Part shown: in pieces, positions 24,650 to 35,024 of the stretch
How the letters are laid out: each line of letters opens with the position of its first letter
Position numbering within the stretch: position 1 is the first letter of the stretch
Origin: Rhinopomastus cyanomelas
Taxonomy: Eukaryota; Chordata; Aves; Bucerotiformes; Rhinopomastidae
Direction of reading: 5' to 3'
Length of the DNA stretch: 64,000 nucleotides
Assembly (NCBI GenBank): GCA_013400115.1
Contig: VXBP01005586.1
Span: 753,537 to 817,536, forward strand
Notes under the pieces: model-generated
Told to the model about the DNA's origin: nothing
What the model saw: only the letters and a program-made list of their open reading frames with translations
Database searches by the model: none
Position numbers and translations under genes: made by a program

Positions 24650-25351
24650 TTCAGTCCTTACCATCACAGTGCTTCAAGGAAGACACATGTTGAGTTTTGC
24701 TAGCTTGGAGCTCTGTGACCCTGGTAGCATGGCTCCTCCTTTATAACCCCAAAGCACCTTGGAAATGGAACCAAATTAGGATGGTTGGGAGGTCATACCC
24801 ATGCTGCACCAAGAGAAACGGAGAAACACATCTCTGGTTTCTTCAACCTATTATCTACACTGAATATTATCTGACACCAACTGCTTCATTAAAATTGGCA
24901 GGCGTATGAAGAGGGCTCTTGAGAACAGTTTCCACTGCATTCTACAATATAAAGAACTTTGTTTTTTTCTGGATTCACAACAAAATGAAATATTTTGCAT
25001 ATTATGTTGTTCTGTGGTTCATTCAATTTTTTTTTCTTTAATTAAAAAACCCCTCCTGTGGTTGGTAGCATGTCTAAAGCTGACATCAGCAACATCTGCA
25101 AGCACACAGTAACACCTCGCAGATGCTGAGCAACAATCTCACTGAAGCTATGGGAAGGGCATTTGTTCATTTTGTTAGCAAAATGAAAAGTAGGCCCACG
25201 GCCAACATTTTCCCACTTAAAGTTAGGCACTGCAATTGCTACTGAGCATCACAAACATGTTCCAAATGTGCCTGCAACTGCATTACATTTTTCGAATATG
25301 AAAAGGATTCTTCTGCAGTTAAGCATTACTGGTCTTTTTATACAACCTGAA
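24650..25351. other. Intergenic unique sequence
   Basis: Nothing recognisable. Confidence 0.55.
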
Positions 25352-25370
25352 AATCATAGAATCATAGAAT
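25352..25370 (-). mobile_element. Orphan CR1 tail (octamer repeats only)
   Basis: 'aatcatagaatcatagaat' is two to three antisense ATTCTATG-type units with no CR1 body next to it on either side. It is either an extreme 5' truncation or a remnant after deletion. Confidence 0.5.
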
Positions 25371-28300
25371 GAAAACTTTAGAGCAAAGGCAAATGGTTAT
25401 GACAGATTTGTCAGGAATTCCTGACACTACCTGCTGTCAACCCCAACAGCTTAGGGAGACCTCACAGCCATCCACTCTGGGGCAGTCATTGAGTTTTGGG
25501 GAAGTATTACTTTAGGAAATTAATGAGGAAAAGCAACCCCAAAGTACAGTGGGTTCATCTTCATTAAGCAGTTTGCTGATTCTGCTGTCAGCCCTAAATA
25601 TCTGTTTATCGGTGGTCTGAGAAGTCCACTCCCTAAAGTCTTTTGCATATGCTCTTACTGTTCATTATTTCTCTCTCTGTGCTTGACTCAGCACTAAATT
25701 AGCCTCACAGACTGAAGGTGAAGAGCTAACTGTTTTTCCCTTTGAAATGGAAAAAATCATGCTTCTCTGAATACACAACAAATGTTAAACAAGATGATCG
25801 GATGTATACACCTACCTGAATTTAAGGTCACACTAAACCTCTCAGAACACATCTTTTTCACTCAATTTCCTGTAAGATAAGTTGTGACCTATGATCCTAA
25901 CACGATAATCTGAAGAGCCTCAGTGAACTTGTTCCATTTCCAGAGATTGGAATTTATGAGTGTTACCGTCTGTAAAGAATTTGGAAATGGTTTCAGAAGC
26001 TGCTGACGTGCCACGCCTAGAAAGCAGACCTGAAATATTTGATTCGCAGCAGTTTTGCAGGGTGTATACCTGTGTGTGAAGGAGGTTGCTTGGCTGGTGC
26101 TCCACAACTGCACAGGCACCAATGTGTGTTTATGTGAAACGCGTTCCAATGTGGCTTGGCTACGGAGACTGCTGTTCAAATTGTACAGAAATCTCAGACA
26201 GGTCATTCAAAAAGACCATCTCAATAGGAGCCTTGATAGCCACAGAGCACAATGACCTGGACAAAACTGAGAAGAATTTTGGGCACATGAACTTTGGACA
26301 GGAAAGAGGAAGGCAGTATGTCCTCTTGAAGAGGGGAACTAGTTGAGGGAGAAGGGATACAACTACACAAGGGAGACAAGTTCTGTCAGGAAAAACCATG
26401 ACCTCAAGAGGATTCCCATGCACAACAAAAACCTGAGAACCTGTGACAGCAGTAAGGAAATGGAGGTAGAGAAATGAACACAGTATTTAATTATTTCCTT
26501 GCACACATCAGCACTTAAAGTAAGAAGTTATTTTGCTTCTAAATCTTTGCACAAGCATGTCTGTATGTTTTAGCCATATGTTTAGCTAAAACTCTGAAGA
26601 AATGAATTGTAAGCCCAAAGCACCTACAGGGAAAATCCTTTAAGGTACTGAGCTACTTGCGCTAGTCCTGAGGACTCAGATAAGCTGAGATACAGGTTGC
26701 TCTTCCTTTGCAAGGTCCAGAGACAGGGAACCTGTTTTATTGGTTCTGGATATATTCAGATAAATGTATTTGGAAGAAAACAAGACCCAACCGGGTGCTC
26801 CCTAATGAGTAGCTGGGCAGGAAGAGCTCTTACCAGTGTGAAAGTGGCCCACACCAACAGCTTTTCAGTGAGGCCTTGTTCCTGGAAACTGATTTCTAGG
26901 TTTCTAACAGAAAATACAGGACCAGGCTTTACACTGGACACAACATATTATGCTGAAACATTTTTGATTTCCTGGTATAGCTCATTTGAATTAACGTGGT
27001 CAGCCAGGTCCTCTTAGAGAAACTGCTTCCCAGAGTTCATTTACAAGGTCCTTTGGCATGTGTGAAACAGGAGCATAGCTAGCTTGGCTGCTTTTGAAAT
27101 TTCAACCATCACTTCAAATGCCATAAAATTGGCCTTTTCCCTCTTATAAGCACAATTCACTTGAAGGCACTGAAGCAAGGCGGGTTGGTATTTGTGCCTC
27201 TATATTGCTTATTCAGGTGATCAGGGAAGAAATCACACTTCATTGGTGATGTGTTAGATCCTGCTTGGTATGAAAATTACAGCATGGACTGCTCAAATGT
27301 GATGCTTACCATCTTCCAGCCTGCTCTGCTCTTACATATAAGCATTATAACCTCTCATAGGCACCCCAGCATCCAGAGGGACGTAAACTTCGGCACAGGT
27401 TTAGAAGCAGACCCCTGAATTTATTTATGCAAGTTGAAGCAAGTAGAATTACAGAAAAGGTAATGCTGACAAATGTCCCCATGCTGTTTTGCTTAGCAAT
27501 AAAAGTAAGATGAGACCAGATATGTCTTTTTTGGAAACGAGAATGGCATTTTCCGCTATGGTAAAAACAGCAATTCATCTTGCTCCCCTTTTTGTCCCCA
27601 AACCTGCTTTATAAGGTGTTTTTTTCCGATTTTATAGCTTGACACATTTTCACCATTGATTTGTTTGTTCTTCTTAATGGGCAAAACTGTTGTAGTGATG
27701 CACCTTAGTGCTGGGTGATATTAACAATCAGTGCTTTGCGGCTGACACTTGAAAGTGTGGGCATTAAGTGATGGATTAAACTTGTCATTCAAAAGCTCCA
27801 TCTTGCTTTTATCTGTAGCGTGCTTTGTCCTTGATAAAAATTCTTACCAAATAATAAAAAATGTTTGGAGTATTCGGTAACAAAAGAGGAGAGATTAATC
27901 TGGATGGGAGCAAGAAAATAGTTCAGACAAAGTGATGACTCATCTATTTTTATTTTCCGTGTGTAATTCCTGGGATGTGTAGCAAGCTGTGACTAGGGGA
28001 TACCCAGTGAAAAAGAAGCAACTTGGCTGGGATTGGGCACCAAATTTGCAATCAGGCTCTTAATTAGAACACAAACACTGTCAAACAGTAACATTATCAC
28101 CTATAATTGGTTCAACAGAAAGAAACACTAATTGTGACATTGGCAGCCAGCAGCTTTCAGGCAGAATCTCTTTTAAAAGGCAAACACACTAATTGACATG
28201 ATGAGGAAGACAAAAAAGAGAAGGTAATAAACGAGGCTATTATCCTTTATCTTGGCAAATGGAAGGCTACTTTAGAAACACTCAATAGCCAAAGAAAGAG

Positions 28301-28384
28301 CAGGTAGCTTAAGCAAAGCAGTAAATGAAATAATGAGCATTGTTGATTCACTGCTTTTGTCTCAGGGAGCCAGAGTGATTACAA
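25371..28384. other. Intergenic unique sequence, possible conserved noncoding block at right end
   Basis: No gene found. The right part, 27,620-28,345, is repeat-free, AT-rich and has many homeobox-like (TTAATTAG, CTAATTG) and other TF-like cores. It is a candidate regulatory region upstream of ALK. Confidence 0.45.
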
Positions 28385-28497
28385 AGTGATGAGCAAGAGC
28401 CAGAATCTACTTTCTGCCTCATTAGTGTAAATTCAAAGTGGCTTCATTGAAGTCAGTACAGTTAAGATTTACAGGCTTTCAGAACTGGCCCCTCAAT
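28385..28497. repeat. Ancient palindromic MITE-like relic
   Basis: The outer ends 'gagccagaatct' and 'agaactggccc' and the centre 'cattgaagtcagta' match the layout of an old palindromic amniote element: GGCCAGATTCT termini, a central CATTGAAGTCAATG palindrome, and 'gtgtaaat'/'gatttaca' arms. Arms are visible at 'tagtgtaaattc' and 'agatttacaggc'. Degraded; family name not assigned. Confidence 0.5.
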
Positions 28498-28583
28498 TAC
28501 AAGCTCTGGATCAAAGTCTCAGTCTTCCTGGGACTCGAGCAGCAAGGCAGAGAGCAAGGAAATCAAACTGCACCTTTCATAAA

Positions 28584-28788
28584 TTCACAGAATCACAGAA
28601 CATTAGGGATTGGAAGGGACCTTGAATGATCATCCAGTCCAATCCCCGTGCCACAGCAGGATGCCCTAGATCAAACTGCACAGGAACATGTCCAGACAGG
28701 CTTGAAACCTCTCCAGAGAAGGAGACTCCACAAACCCCCCGGGCAGCCCCTTCCAGTGCTCTGTCACCCTCACTGGGAAGAAGTTATA
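28584..28788 (-). mobile_element. CR1 LINE 3' fragment
   Basis: Antisense tail 'tcacagaatcacagaacatt', body 'gaagggaccttgaatgatca', 'ggagactccacaaacc', 'ctgtcaccctcactgggaag'. The match stops exactly where a second CR1 tail begins at 28,789. Confidence 0.92.
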
Positions 28789-30365
28789 GAATAATACAAT
28801 CAGTCAGGGTTAGAAGGGACCACAGGATCATCCAGTTCCAACCCCCCCTGCCATGGGCAGAGCCTCATCCAGCCCGGCCTTAAACACCTCCAAGGATGGG
28901 TTCTCAACCACCTCCCTAGGCAACCCATTCCAGGCTCTCACCACTCTCACGGTGAAGAACTTCCTCCTCACATCCACTCTAAATCTACCCATCTCCAGCT
29001 TTGCTCCATTCCCTCTAGTCCGGCTGCTACCTGACATCCTAAAAAGCCCCTCCCCAGCTTATTGTAGGCCCCCTCTCAGATACTGGAAGGCCACAATAAG
29101 GTCACCTTGGAGCCTCCTGTTCTCCAGACTGAAGAGCCCCAACTCTCTCAGTCTGGCCTCAGAGGAGAGGTGCTCCAGCCCTCAGATTATCCTCGTGGCC
29201 CTCCTCTGCACTTGCTCCAGCATCTCCACATCCTTCTTGTAATAAGGGCTCCAGAACTGGACGCAGTCCTCCAGGTGGGGCCTCACCAGAGCAGAGTAGA
29301 GGGAGAGAATCACCTCCCTTGACCTGCTGGCCACACTTCTCCTGATGCAGCCCAGGATCCGGTTTGCCTTCTGGGCTACAAGTGCACACTGCTGGCTCAT
29401 GTTGAGCTTTTGGTCCACAAACATCCCCAAGTCCCTCTCCTCAGGGCTACTCTGCAGCCAGTCACTGCCCAGCCTGTATTTGTGCTTAGGATTGCCTCGA
29501 CCCAGATGCAGGACCTTACACTTGGTCTTGTTGAACCCCATCGGGTTGACTTGTGTCCACCTCTCCAGCCTGTCCAGGTCCCTCTGGATGGCATCCCTGC
29601 CCTCCAGCATGTCTGCTGCACCACACAGCTCGATGTCGTCAGCAAACTTGCTGAGGGTGCACTCAATGCCTCTGTCCATGTCACCAACAAAGATGCTGAA
29701 CAAGACTGGTCCCAGGACTGATCCCTGAGGGACTCCGCTTCTCACTGGCCTCCACTTGGACATGGGCCCACTGACAGCCACTGTTTGGGTGCAGCCATCC
29801 AGCCAGTTCTTTACCCATCTAGTGGTCCACCTGTCAAAGCCATGTTCCACCAGCTTGGAGACCAGAATGTGGTGGGCAACAGCGTCAAAGGCTTTGCTCA
29901 GGTCCAGGTAAATGACATCAGTCACCCGCCCCTCATCCACTAGTGTTGTGACCTGTTTGTAGAAGGCCACCAGATTCATCAGGCAGGATTTGCCCTTGGT
30001 GAAGCCATGCTGATTGTACCCTATCACCTCATCACTACTCTCCTGTCTCAGTAGTGCTTCCAGGTGGATCTGCTCCATGATCTTACCGGGCACAGAGGTG
30101 AGACTGACTGGCCTGTAGTTCCCTGGCTCCTCCCTCCTACCCTTTTTGAAAATAGGAGTTATGTTTCCCCTTTTCCAGTCAGTGGGGACTTCACCAGACC
30201 GCCATGACTTTTGGAATATAATAGAGAGGGGTTTAGCAACCTCATCTGCCCATTCTCTCAGTACCCATGGGTGTATGTCATTGGGTACCATAGACTTGAA
30301 CACTTTCAGGTTCTTCAGTCACTTATGATGGGCAGTTCTTTCTTACAGTCCCTGCCGTTATCTTC
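28789..30365 (-). mobile_element. CR1 LINE, 5'-truncated, with near-intact reverse transcriptase
   Basis: About 1.58 kb of a non-LTR retrotransposon on the minus strand. The frame read from 30,303 down to 28,828 encodes the reverse transcriptase and C-terminal part of ORF2. Counting from the first Met: NYRPVSL at 62-68, YLDLSKAFD at 132-140, SGVPQGSVLGP at 189-199, and the catalytic FADD box at 220-223. Downstream come SREVILSLYSALVRPHLED and, past the stops, NGLPREVVENPSLEVFKAG. The enzyme would copy its own RNA at a nicked chromosomal target. Only two in-frame stops interrupt it: TGA at 29,182-29,184 (in place of Arg, a CpG-decay change) and TAA at 29,059-29,061. The endonuclease and ORF1 are absent (5' truncation), so it is not autonomous. 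The 3' UTR abuts another CR1 copy. It is a different subfamily from the 52-53 kb copies. Confidence 0.95.
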
Positions 30366-32818
30366 AAAATTGGATGCAAATCCATCAGAAATTGTTCTGC
30401 CTAAACCTAGTGGGGGAAGATTTACTGAAGTAAAGGTTGGGCTGTCAAGAGGATCCCACTGGTCTAACATGCCTGTTAGGCAGTTTAGCTCAGCAGGCTA
30501 AAGAAGCAAGGAGTCTCTCCTCCTCTACTCTCCCAAACAAAATGCACCTTGCTATATCCTATTGCCAATTCCCTCTGTATTCTTTCTGCCACAATGCCAT
30601 GTCCAGATACAAAATTTTTTTTGTGACACTTTCTGCATCCTGAGCTGTCTCTTTGAAATAGTTATTGTGTACAGAGACTTTGCTCTGAGGCCTTGCCATT
30701 GCACCTTGGAGCTAACATAGCCTCACAGTACAACTGATGACTTGTATTGGGAACTTGGTGAGAGGAGGAAAACATAAATGGGCACCTACTCAGTTCTGTG
30801 CAACATCAAGAGTGCTTATGCTTCATAGTCACTATTTCTTCCAAAAATCCAGCTGAAAAACCATTGTTCTTACACGCCGACGCCTTGTTGATGGCTTGGC
30901 GTAGCTCCTCAGCAATATTTCTCTCCTTCTGCTTTGCTGACACTCTAATATGCCTGTCCAAATCGTGATCTCCACATTTGGCTGTGGTGAAGCCTTCCCA
31001 AGGCAATGTTGCCTAAGGAGCTGACACTATTTACATTCTCAGCTAAATAGAAATAGAAAAGTTAAAATGAAGCTACTTTGAATGCTTGTTCGGTCTGTTC
31101 TATAGCCATCTTCCCCTCTCAGCACTCCAGTTTTGGACTACTCCTCTGACTGACTTTGAAGCTGCATGACAGTGACAATTTCCCAAGAAGTTTTGGCAAA
31201 GGTTTGCTGAAGTGTGGATATGTGAAATGTACAGGGGTTTTCTAACATCTCAGACACCTGCAGTTAAGAGTCCCAACAGGTAGTTCTGTTTTCCTAGCAC
31301 AATTTTTTTAATGTTTGAGGTTTGTGAGTCATTTATGGACAGAATGTGCCTGCAGGGGAGTCACATCCTCAGCTCTTGCACAGTGCTATGTGGCCAGTGA
31401 AGTCCCTTGCCGGCTTGTTCTTCTCCTTCACTTCTCTGCTGGTGCTGAAATGCAGACCTATGAACGTGACTTTTCCCCTTCACTGTAAAGGTTATACTGT
31501 ATTTAATCCCCACGTCCCTCATCCTTTGAGACCTCTTTGGGTTTGCTCCACTTTTCAGAATTAATTGCCAGTGAGAGAGTCAATTCATTAGCTAAATTAA
31601 AAACCTGGGAAGCATATTGTCCAGATCTGCTGATCCCAGACTATCACTGAGTTGAACAGAGTATTTCCTTACCTGGTCTTCATTAGTGGCTGTATTGGCC
31701 AGGCTTCTATTTCTTCCCAAACATCCATAGCACTCTTCCTGCTAAAGACCAATTATGAAGGGAGATAAAAAGGCAGGCCAGCAGCTCAGTGACTGGAGAT
31801 CCCACATTGATTCCTTTGTCTCTATTCATTCATTAATGGGTCCATTTTCACTTTTTCTCTTTCGATGTATTAACATCTGTTCCCATTTCATTTAAAGCCT
31901 ATTAATATAGACACCTCTTCCATTCACTTTTTCAGCTCTTTTATAGCATTTTGTGGGAACAAAACAAAGTAATGCAGTGGGAAAAGGACACATCTACATA
32001 CTCTGATGCACTACCTAATTTCCTTGGGAATGTTAAGTAACAGACTGTTACCTGTCAAGAGTCTCAGAATCCTACTGGTTTTTCCCCAAGCTCATGCAGA
32101 TTCTTTCATTCAGTGCCATGGGTGCTCTAGGACTGCAGAGCTGCATCACTATCCAAATGTAGGCAAGGACTACCCTCCTTTTGTCTTGTCCCCTGGCATC
32201 GCAGGGGTTTTTTTCTACATTGTCCCCAAGGAAATATTCCCACAAAAGGTGTCACAACACTGGTGACACTGACCAGAAACAAATTCCTTTAATCATAGGC
32301 ACAAAACCTTCTGCTCAACAAATTTTCTGCAACACCATTTTCTGCAATAATTGTCATTCCTCTCAGCTGCTTGTGATACTCAGGCCAAGTAAGACACTAG
32401 TCCACAACAACATGTTGAAGAGGGCGGAGCTGAAGTCAGTTCTCAGTCCATGACTGCACATACTTTATGACTATCCATTAGAGCAAAAGAAAAAGCTGAA
32501 TGAAAAGAGCAGTGGCCCATGATTAATTCAGTTCATTGAACATTTTTTTCAGTGAGGAGTCTGAGCTCAAAGGAATAGAAGCGCACAGGTCAATTTGAAA
32601 TCTTCTGCATTGGATTCTTCCATGTTATAGATCACTTACATGGATTTCAGTATGTTTCCAGGTATCTTCCCTTCTTACAAGAGGAAGAATCAAGTCCTAA
32701 AGATTACTGAAACTTGAAAGTGAAAGACTATTCACATATTGGGCAACAGAATCTAATGGACTGTGAGATGAGAATACGTCCAAAGCCCATTTGCATCAGT
32801 TGCAGCAATGCCTCCATC
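30366..32818. other. Intergenic unique sequence
   Basis: No gene or recognisable repeat. Short frames (up to 90 codons) are chance. Confidence 0.55.
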
Positions 32819-33118
32819 TTAGAATCATAGAATTGTTTAGCTTGGAAGAGATCTTCAAGATCAAGTCCAACCATTAACCCAACTGTCCCAAGCCCACCAC
32901 TACACCCTGTCCCTAAGGTCCATACCTACACAACTTTTAAATGCGTCCAGGGATAACGATTCAACCACCCCCCTGGACAGCCTGTTCCATTGCCTGATGT
33001 TTGATAAAGAGTTTTTTCCTAGTATCTAACTTCCACTTCACCTGGCACAACTTGAGGCCATTCCCCATTGTCCTATCACTCATTACTTGTGAGACGAGAC
33101 CTTGGATGCGTTTGAATT
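32819..33118 (-). mobile_element. CR1 LINE 3' fragment, older subfamily
   Basis: 'tagaatcatagaattgttta', 'cttggaagagatcttcaaga', 'tcaagtccaaccattaaccc', 'cctggacagcctgttccat', 'ctggcacaacttgaggcc'. The layout matches the subfamily in which the body begins 'tcaagtccaacc' and is distinct from the common copies here. Confidence 0.88.
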
Positions 33119-33650
33119 AGCACACCTGCATGAGACACAAAAGTGGCTTTTTTTGGGGATATGTGTTATCTTACCTAACTAATCTTTTGGTGTCTGCCCT
33201 GAAGTTCCTCCCTCAGCTATTCTCTATAGAATAGATCCTGGTCTCTTTTCTAGCGTCTTGTCTGCAATTACGCTCTCTGGCAATACAATTGTGGAGGCCT
33301 TACGCTGCTGTTCTGCTCCACAATATCTGTATATTAACATTCATTTGATATAAGTAGAAGAATAACTGCCTGACAGACTAATTGCACTCTAATGATTATA
33401 TAGTTGAAGTAGACCTGGATTATAAAAATACACATGTATTAAGTATCAAGCTAAAGCGATAATAATAAGTCATTAATTCATATAGGCAACTTCCAGAAAT
33501 ATGAATGAGTTATGATTAGCCGTCCTAAGGCACAGCACTAATGTAATTATAGTAATTATATTGTATTTGTTAAAGGCAAAAAGAGGGAAATTGTCGCATG
33601 AACCTTTCTAAGGCTGTTGTTTTCGTTCTGAAACAGAAGAATTTTGTTCA
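33119..33650. other. AT-rich unique sequence upstream of the ALK promoter
   Basis: Bases 33,330-33,580 are very AT-rich, with many TAAT/ATTA cores and no repeat. The position directly upstream of the ALK CpG island makes this a candidate proximal enhancer. No gene. Confidence 0.4.
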
Positions 33651-34105
33651 TGTTTTCAGAATGATTTATGTGCTGAGATTTCTTCCCCCTCTGCTTCATA
33701 CCTATTTTTTATTTCTCTAAAGATGAAAGACATCCAGGGTTGCTTTGGGGACATGAGCCTGTAAGGTAGCAAGGTAGGCAGAAAGGAAAGGAGAGAGGGG
33801 AAGAAAGGGAAGTAAAAGAAGGACAGGAGGAAAAGGAGGAATGGGAAGCAGGAAGGGAGGAAAGGACAGGATAAAACCGAGAAGCGCTGTCCATCATCTC
33901 CAGCACTGAGACACAGAGAAGCGCGTAAAGAGAGAGGGAACAGGACCTCCGAACCTCTCACTGTACGCGGGCGGCGGCTTCCCGCAGCCCCGGGTACGGA
34001 GAGCCGCGCGTCCCCGGCCGGGTTCGGTGCTGCCCTGAGGGGCCGCCGAGACATTTTTTTCCTCAATGAACGGTCCCCTCCAGCCCGCGCCCCAGCTCCG
34101 CCCGC
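33651..34105 (+). promoter_or_regulatory. ALK: ALK 5' flank / probable 5' UTR (first contig of CpG island)
   Basis: Composition shifts from AT-rich to purine-rich (33,779-33,869) and then to CpG-rich DNA from about 33,955. The stretch ends at a single-N join at 34,106. An ATG at 34,065 starts an open 13-codon run to the join (MNGPLQPAPQLRP), but it has no signal-peptide character. I treat the stretch as 5' UTR or promoter. The last bases 'cccgc' equal the first bases of the contig at 34,757, which hints that the two really adjoin. Confidence 0.6.
33779..33869 (+). repeat. Polypurine tract
   Basis: About 90 bp almost entirely A/G with only scattered C/T ('gaaaggaaaggagagagggg', then further gaagg/gagga units). 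It immediately precedes the CpG island. Such tracts can adopt triplex structures and often lie in promoters. Confidence 0.85.
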
Positions 34106-34106
34106 N
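34106..34106. other. Single-N assembly join
   Basis: An isolated N inside GC-rich DNA. The ALK reading frame has no start codon or signal peptide on either side, so real sequence is missing here. Confidence 0.9.
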
Positions 34107-34625
34107 TTAGCCTGTCCCCGGGGGCGGTGGGACCGCGGGACAGCCCCGGCTTGTCGCGGCTGCAGAGGAGGAGCCTGGCCGTGGACTTCGTCGTGCCCGC
34201 GCTGTTTCGCACCTACGTGCGGGAGCTGGTGCTGGGCCTGCCGGGGCGCGCTGCGGTGCGGTGTCGCCTGCGCCTGGACTGCGCGCCTCTGCTCCGCGCC
34301 CGTGGAGGGGTAACGCGGGCCCCGCCGCCCGGGCTCTCAATCCATCCCGCCGGACCCCCTGCGCCCGGGCGGCGGCTGCGGCGCGCCAAGCAGCTGGTGC
34401 TGGAGCTGGGTGAGGGCAGCGTGCGGGACGGCTGCGCCGGCGAGGAGCCGCAGCTGGAGTTCAACCTCACCGAGCTCTTCTCCTGGTGGCTCCGTGCCGG
34501 CGACGGGCGGCTGCGAGTGCGGCTGATGCCCGAGCGCCGCGGCTCCCTCCCGGGCAGCGAGACTGGGCTCTCGGCTGCCATCCGCGCCGCCCGGCCCCGC
34601 CTGCTCTTCCACGTCTCGGTGGCAG
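34107..34625 (+). CDS. ALK: ALK receptor tyrosine kinase, coding exon 1 (5' end missing; most complete copy)
   Basis: ALK is a single-pass receptor tyrosine kinase that binds ALKAL cytokines and heparin at the surface of developing neurons. This exon encodes its N-terminal extracellular region only. Counting from the first full codon (34,109): RLQRRSLAVDFVVP at 17-30 (human ALK has RLQRKSLAVDFVVP, the heparin-binding segment), then LDCAPLL, LRRAKQLVLELGE (identical to human), FNLTELFSWW with an N-glycosylation sequon, GRLRVRLMPE, and LSAAIRAARPRLLF. The exon ends in phase 1 at 34,625 before GTGAGC, exactly where human exon 1 ends relative to LLF. It holds 172 codons, against about 223 in human; the ATG and most of the signal peptide fall in the join at 34,106. 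The first residues (SLSPGAVG) may be the end of the signal peptide. A GTG at 34,127 in this frame is not a real start. The MAM, glycine-rich and kinase domains are in later exons outside the window. Confidence 0.93.
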
Positions 34626-34755
34626 GTGAGCCGTGCGTTGCATGCCGCGCCCCGCACCGAACAGCGACCCGCACCGGACAGCGACACGCGCCTGCTCCTG
34701 ACCGGTTCCCGCGAAGTCCCATCCCGGCGCGGAGTCGCGGCGTTGCGGGGTGCTG
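34324..34755 (+). repeat. 432-bp exact duplication, copy 1 (assembly artefact)
   Basis: Matches 35,025-35,456 without any difference I could find, at a constant offset of 701. It spans the 3' 302 bp of ALK exon 1 and the first 130 bp of intron 1. Both its right end and the left end of copy 2 fall exactly at single-N joins, which marks unmerged overlapping contigs rather than a genomic duplication. Confidence 0.9.
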
Positions 34756-34756
34756 N
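34756..34756. other. Single-N assembly join
   Basis: Marks the right end of duplication copy 1; intron 1 sequence stops abruptly here. Confidence 0.9.
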
Positions 34757-34770
34757 CCCGCCCCCGGCTT

Positions 34771-34778
34771 ATTTGCAT
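34771..34778 (+). promoter_or_regulatory. Octamer motif ATTTGCAT
   Basis: Exact POU-family octamer, 23 bp upstream of the inverted CCAAT box. Confidence 0.6.
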
Positions 34779-34800
34779 AACGACGGCTGCCGGGGCCGCC

Positions 34801-34805
34801 ATTGG
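34801..34805 (-). promoter_or_regulatory. Inverted CCAAT box
   Basis: 'ccattggct' in a CpG-rich context is the usual NF-Y core in TATA-less promoters. Confidence 0.55.
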
Positions 34806-34828
34806 CTGCTGGAGGACGGGCTCGCGCT

Positions 34829-34836
34829 TGACGTCA
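34829..34836. promoter_or_regulatory. Palindromic cAMP response element TGACGTCA
   Basis: Full 8-bp CRE, 23 bp after the CCAAT box. The NF-Y/CRE pairing at this spacing is common in CpG promoters. Confidence 0.65.
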
Positions 34837-35023
34837 GCTCTTGCTGGGTAATGCCCGCGTTGTGGCGGGTAGTTGGAGCCGGCAAAGCGCGCGCAGCAGC
34901 GGCCCCGCACCGCGCTCCGGCCCCGCACCACGCTTCGTCCCTCCACCGCGTTCCCGGGCAGGCAGCGCTCCGCGGCGGGCAGTGCTCCGCGGGCGCAGGA
35001 CGGGGGGCGGGCGGGCGGGCGGG

Positions 35024-35024
35024 N
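35024..35024. other. Single-N assembly join
   Basis: Left edge of duplication copy 2; preceded by a (gggc)n run that is hard to sequence. Confidence 0.9.

Larger units (their letters stand above)
34757..35023 (+). promoter_or_regulatory. ALK: Probable ALK core promoter / 5' UTR contig, misplaced
   Basis: A 267-bp GC-rich contig lies between the two exon copies. It has a GC box (cccgccccc at its left edge), an exact octamer ATTTGCAT at 34,771-34,778, an inverted CCAAT (ATTGG, 34,801-34,805) and a palindromic CRE TGACGTCA at 34,829-34,836, followed by G/C-rich sequence ending in (gggc)n. The ATG at 34,851 opens a frame without signal-peptide character. As assembled it would sit in intron 1. 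I infer that it belongs upstream of exon 1, between 34,105 and 34,107. Its orientation is not proven. Confidence 0.55.

Noticed and set aside
33656..34066. 136-codon minus-strand frame rich in Phe, Leu, Pro and Ser
   Set aside because: It is the complement of the polypurine tract, so its composition is a by-product.
34065..34105. ATG at 34,065 as the ALK start
   Set aside because: The 13 codons up to the join lack a hydrophobic leader, and the contig order is unreliable there.
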